Positions 36,734 to 37,908 of a stretch of 37,908 bases of DNA are shown here, in pieces. The translations under genes and the position numbers were made by a program. Origin of the DNA: Bacteroidota bacterium (GTDB lineage: Bacteria > Bacteroidota > Bacteroidia > Chitinophagales > UBA8649). The DNA lies in NCBI GenBank assembly GCA_002862745.1, contig PKDX01000055.1, positions 1 to 37,908 on the forward strand. Reading direction: 5' to 3'. The notes beneath the pieces are model-generated. The model saw nothing but the letters and a program-made list of their open reading frames with translations. It was not told where the DNA came from and did no database searches. Numbering within the stretch: the first letter of the stretch is position 1; every line of letters starts with the position of its first letter.

Positions 36734-37908
36734 TGAAAACAAATATCAAACTCCTTTTGATTGCATTAGTTAGCGTAACTATGACAAGTAAAGCACAATT
36801 TCTAGCCTCTTGTCCAGGCGTAAATGCTGGACCTGACCTATCTCAGAGTTGCACTGATTCTTGCACCACACTCAATGCACAATTTCTTGAGACGGCACAG
36901 AGCACTCAGTATCGAGTAGATGCCATTCCTTATAATCCCTTCCCATACACTATTGGAACAGCAGTAAGCGTTGGTGTTGATGATGTATATAGTCCCATTA
37001 TCAACTTACCTTTCCCATTTTGTTTTTATGGGAACAACTATACACAGGTTGTCGTTGGTAGTAACGGTATAGTTTCTTTTGATACCAATTTAGCCAATGC
37101 TTATTGTGAGTGGTCTTACTCAACCCCCATTCCAAGCCCTACACTTGATGTACTCTCCATTATGGGCCCGTATCATGATATCAATCCTGATCAAACCAAC
37201 ATCATTTCTCCTGGATGTGGAACTATTCGTCAAGGTATTTATGGTATTGCTCCATGTCGAACATACGTAGTTAGTTTTGATGACGTGTGCCATTATGATT
37301 GTACTAACCTCACTAGTCGTCATCAAATCGTTCTATATGAGTCATCAGGTATAATTGAAGTTTATGTTGAGAAAAAACCGACATGTGTTTCATGGAATGG
37401 TGGAAATGCCGTGATAGGTATCCAAGATGGTAGTGGAACGAATGCCACAGTTGCCCCAGGACGAAATACGGGTTCATGGACGGTATCCACTCCTGAAGCA
37501 TGGCGATTTTCCCCAGATGGAGCGCCTACCTACAGCTTCAACTGGTTTGATATGGCAGGAAGCAATCTTGGGAACACAGCAAGTCTTGACGTCTGCCCTG
37601 ATGTGACCTCGTCCTACCGCGCTGAAATCATGTATACCTCGTGCAGTGGAGCTACGTTAACCTACAATGACACCGTAGAAGTCGCCGTAGCTGAAAACTT
37701 TGACTTTTCAGTTAATGTGACGGATACTGCGGATTGCGGCCAAAGCAACGGAGTCGCGGCCGCAGTAGCTCCTGTAGGGGCAAACCCTCCACTAACCTAT
37801 TCTTGGGATAATGGACAAAGCGGTCTTGTTCTCGCAGGTGTGTCGGCAGGAGATTATTGTTTGACCATAACAGATGCTTCGAACTGTCAAGTCACGCGTT
37901 GTATAACC
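36734..37908 (+). CDS. Secreted SprB-repeat protein, probable T9SS substrate (partial, 3' end outside window)
   Basis: The frame opens at ATG 36734, 11 bases after the preceding stop, and stays open to the right edge (391 codons). A signal peptide ends near residue 22 (MTSKAQ). Next is a Cys-rich stretch (CPGVNAGPDLSQSCTDSC), then a beta domain with LPFPFCFYGNNYTQVVVGSNG and later FDDVCHYDC, of a type common in large Bacteroidota surface proteins. From about residue 330 a SprB-type repeat begins (NVTDTADCGQSNG, then LTYSWDNGQSG and GDYCLTITDASNC). A C-terminal sorting domain would lie outside the window. Probably co-transcribed with the previous T9SS substrate; exact function unknown. Confidence 0.85.

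Overview
The window looks like chromosomal DNA of a Bacteroidota bacterium, most likely of the order Flavobacteriales. This is inferred from gene content: the dcw gene order with an FtsL-like protein and a PASTA-bearing FtsI, a flavobacterial-type arginine decarboxylase, a monomeric isocitrate dehydrogenase, a PorE-like OmpA protein, type IX secretion substrates (gliding-motility C-terminal domain, SprB-type repeats) and TAnnTTTG-type promoter elements. Start sites mostly have A-rich leaders rather than strong Shine-Dalgarno sequences. No insertion sequence, phage, CRISPR array or rRNA was seen, and no gene-free stretch exceeds 300 bases.

Layout. (1) 1-610, minus: 5' part of a DUF4197 lipoprotein gene that runs off the left edge. 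(2) 673-3147, plus: a small conserved protein, fumarylacetoacetase and a flavin reductase-like protein, a probable aromatic (tyrosine) catabolism unit. (3) 3144-18173, minus: a very compact division and cell-wall (dcw) cluster in the order mraZ, rsmH, ftsL-like, ftsI, murE, mraY, murD, ftsW, murG-murC (one fused ORF), ftsQ, ftsA, ftsZ. Most junctions overlap or are only a few bases apart. Three phased ACCAC repeats (plus a degenerate fourth) upstream of mraZ look like MraZ operator boxes. (4) 18368-23295, minus: a DUF4836-like membrane-anchored protein, an ABC ATPase with an altered H-loop, a MacB/FtsX-like permease and phosphoglycerate kinase, forming an operon just upstream of the dcw cluster. 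(5) 23511-23624: tRNA-Glu(UUC) with a clear terminator. (6) 23702-25539, plus: arginine decarboxylase and a PaaI-type thioesterase. (7) 25562-26849, minus: two tandem paralogous RRM proteins, each preceded by the same ~69-bp leader; one has a tail of nine 11-residue RGG-like repeats. (8) 26975-30670, plus: M20 dipeptidase and monomeric NADP isocitrate dehydrogenase. (9) 30758-37908, plus: a secreted or envelope block with a PorE-like OmpA protein carrying a DUF2135-like domain, a T9SS substrate with exact 49-residue Cys-containing modules, and a second T9SS-type protein cut by the right edge.

How the genes work together. The dcw cluster supplies lipid II synthesis (MurE, MraY, MurD, MurG, MurC), septal polymerisation and crosslinking (FtsW, FtsI) and the divisome scaffold (FtsL, FtsQ, FtsA, FtsZ). 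MurF, MurB and Ddl are not encoded here. The right end couples an OmpA-type peptidoglycan anchor to probable type IX secretion cargo. The points most worth a second look are the MurG-MurC fusion, the phased MraZ boxes, the duplicated RRM leader, the OmpA/DUF2135 architecture and the 49-residue modules.
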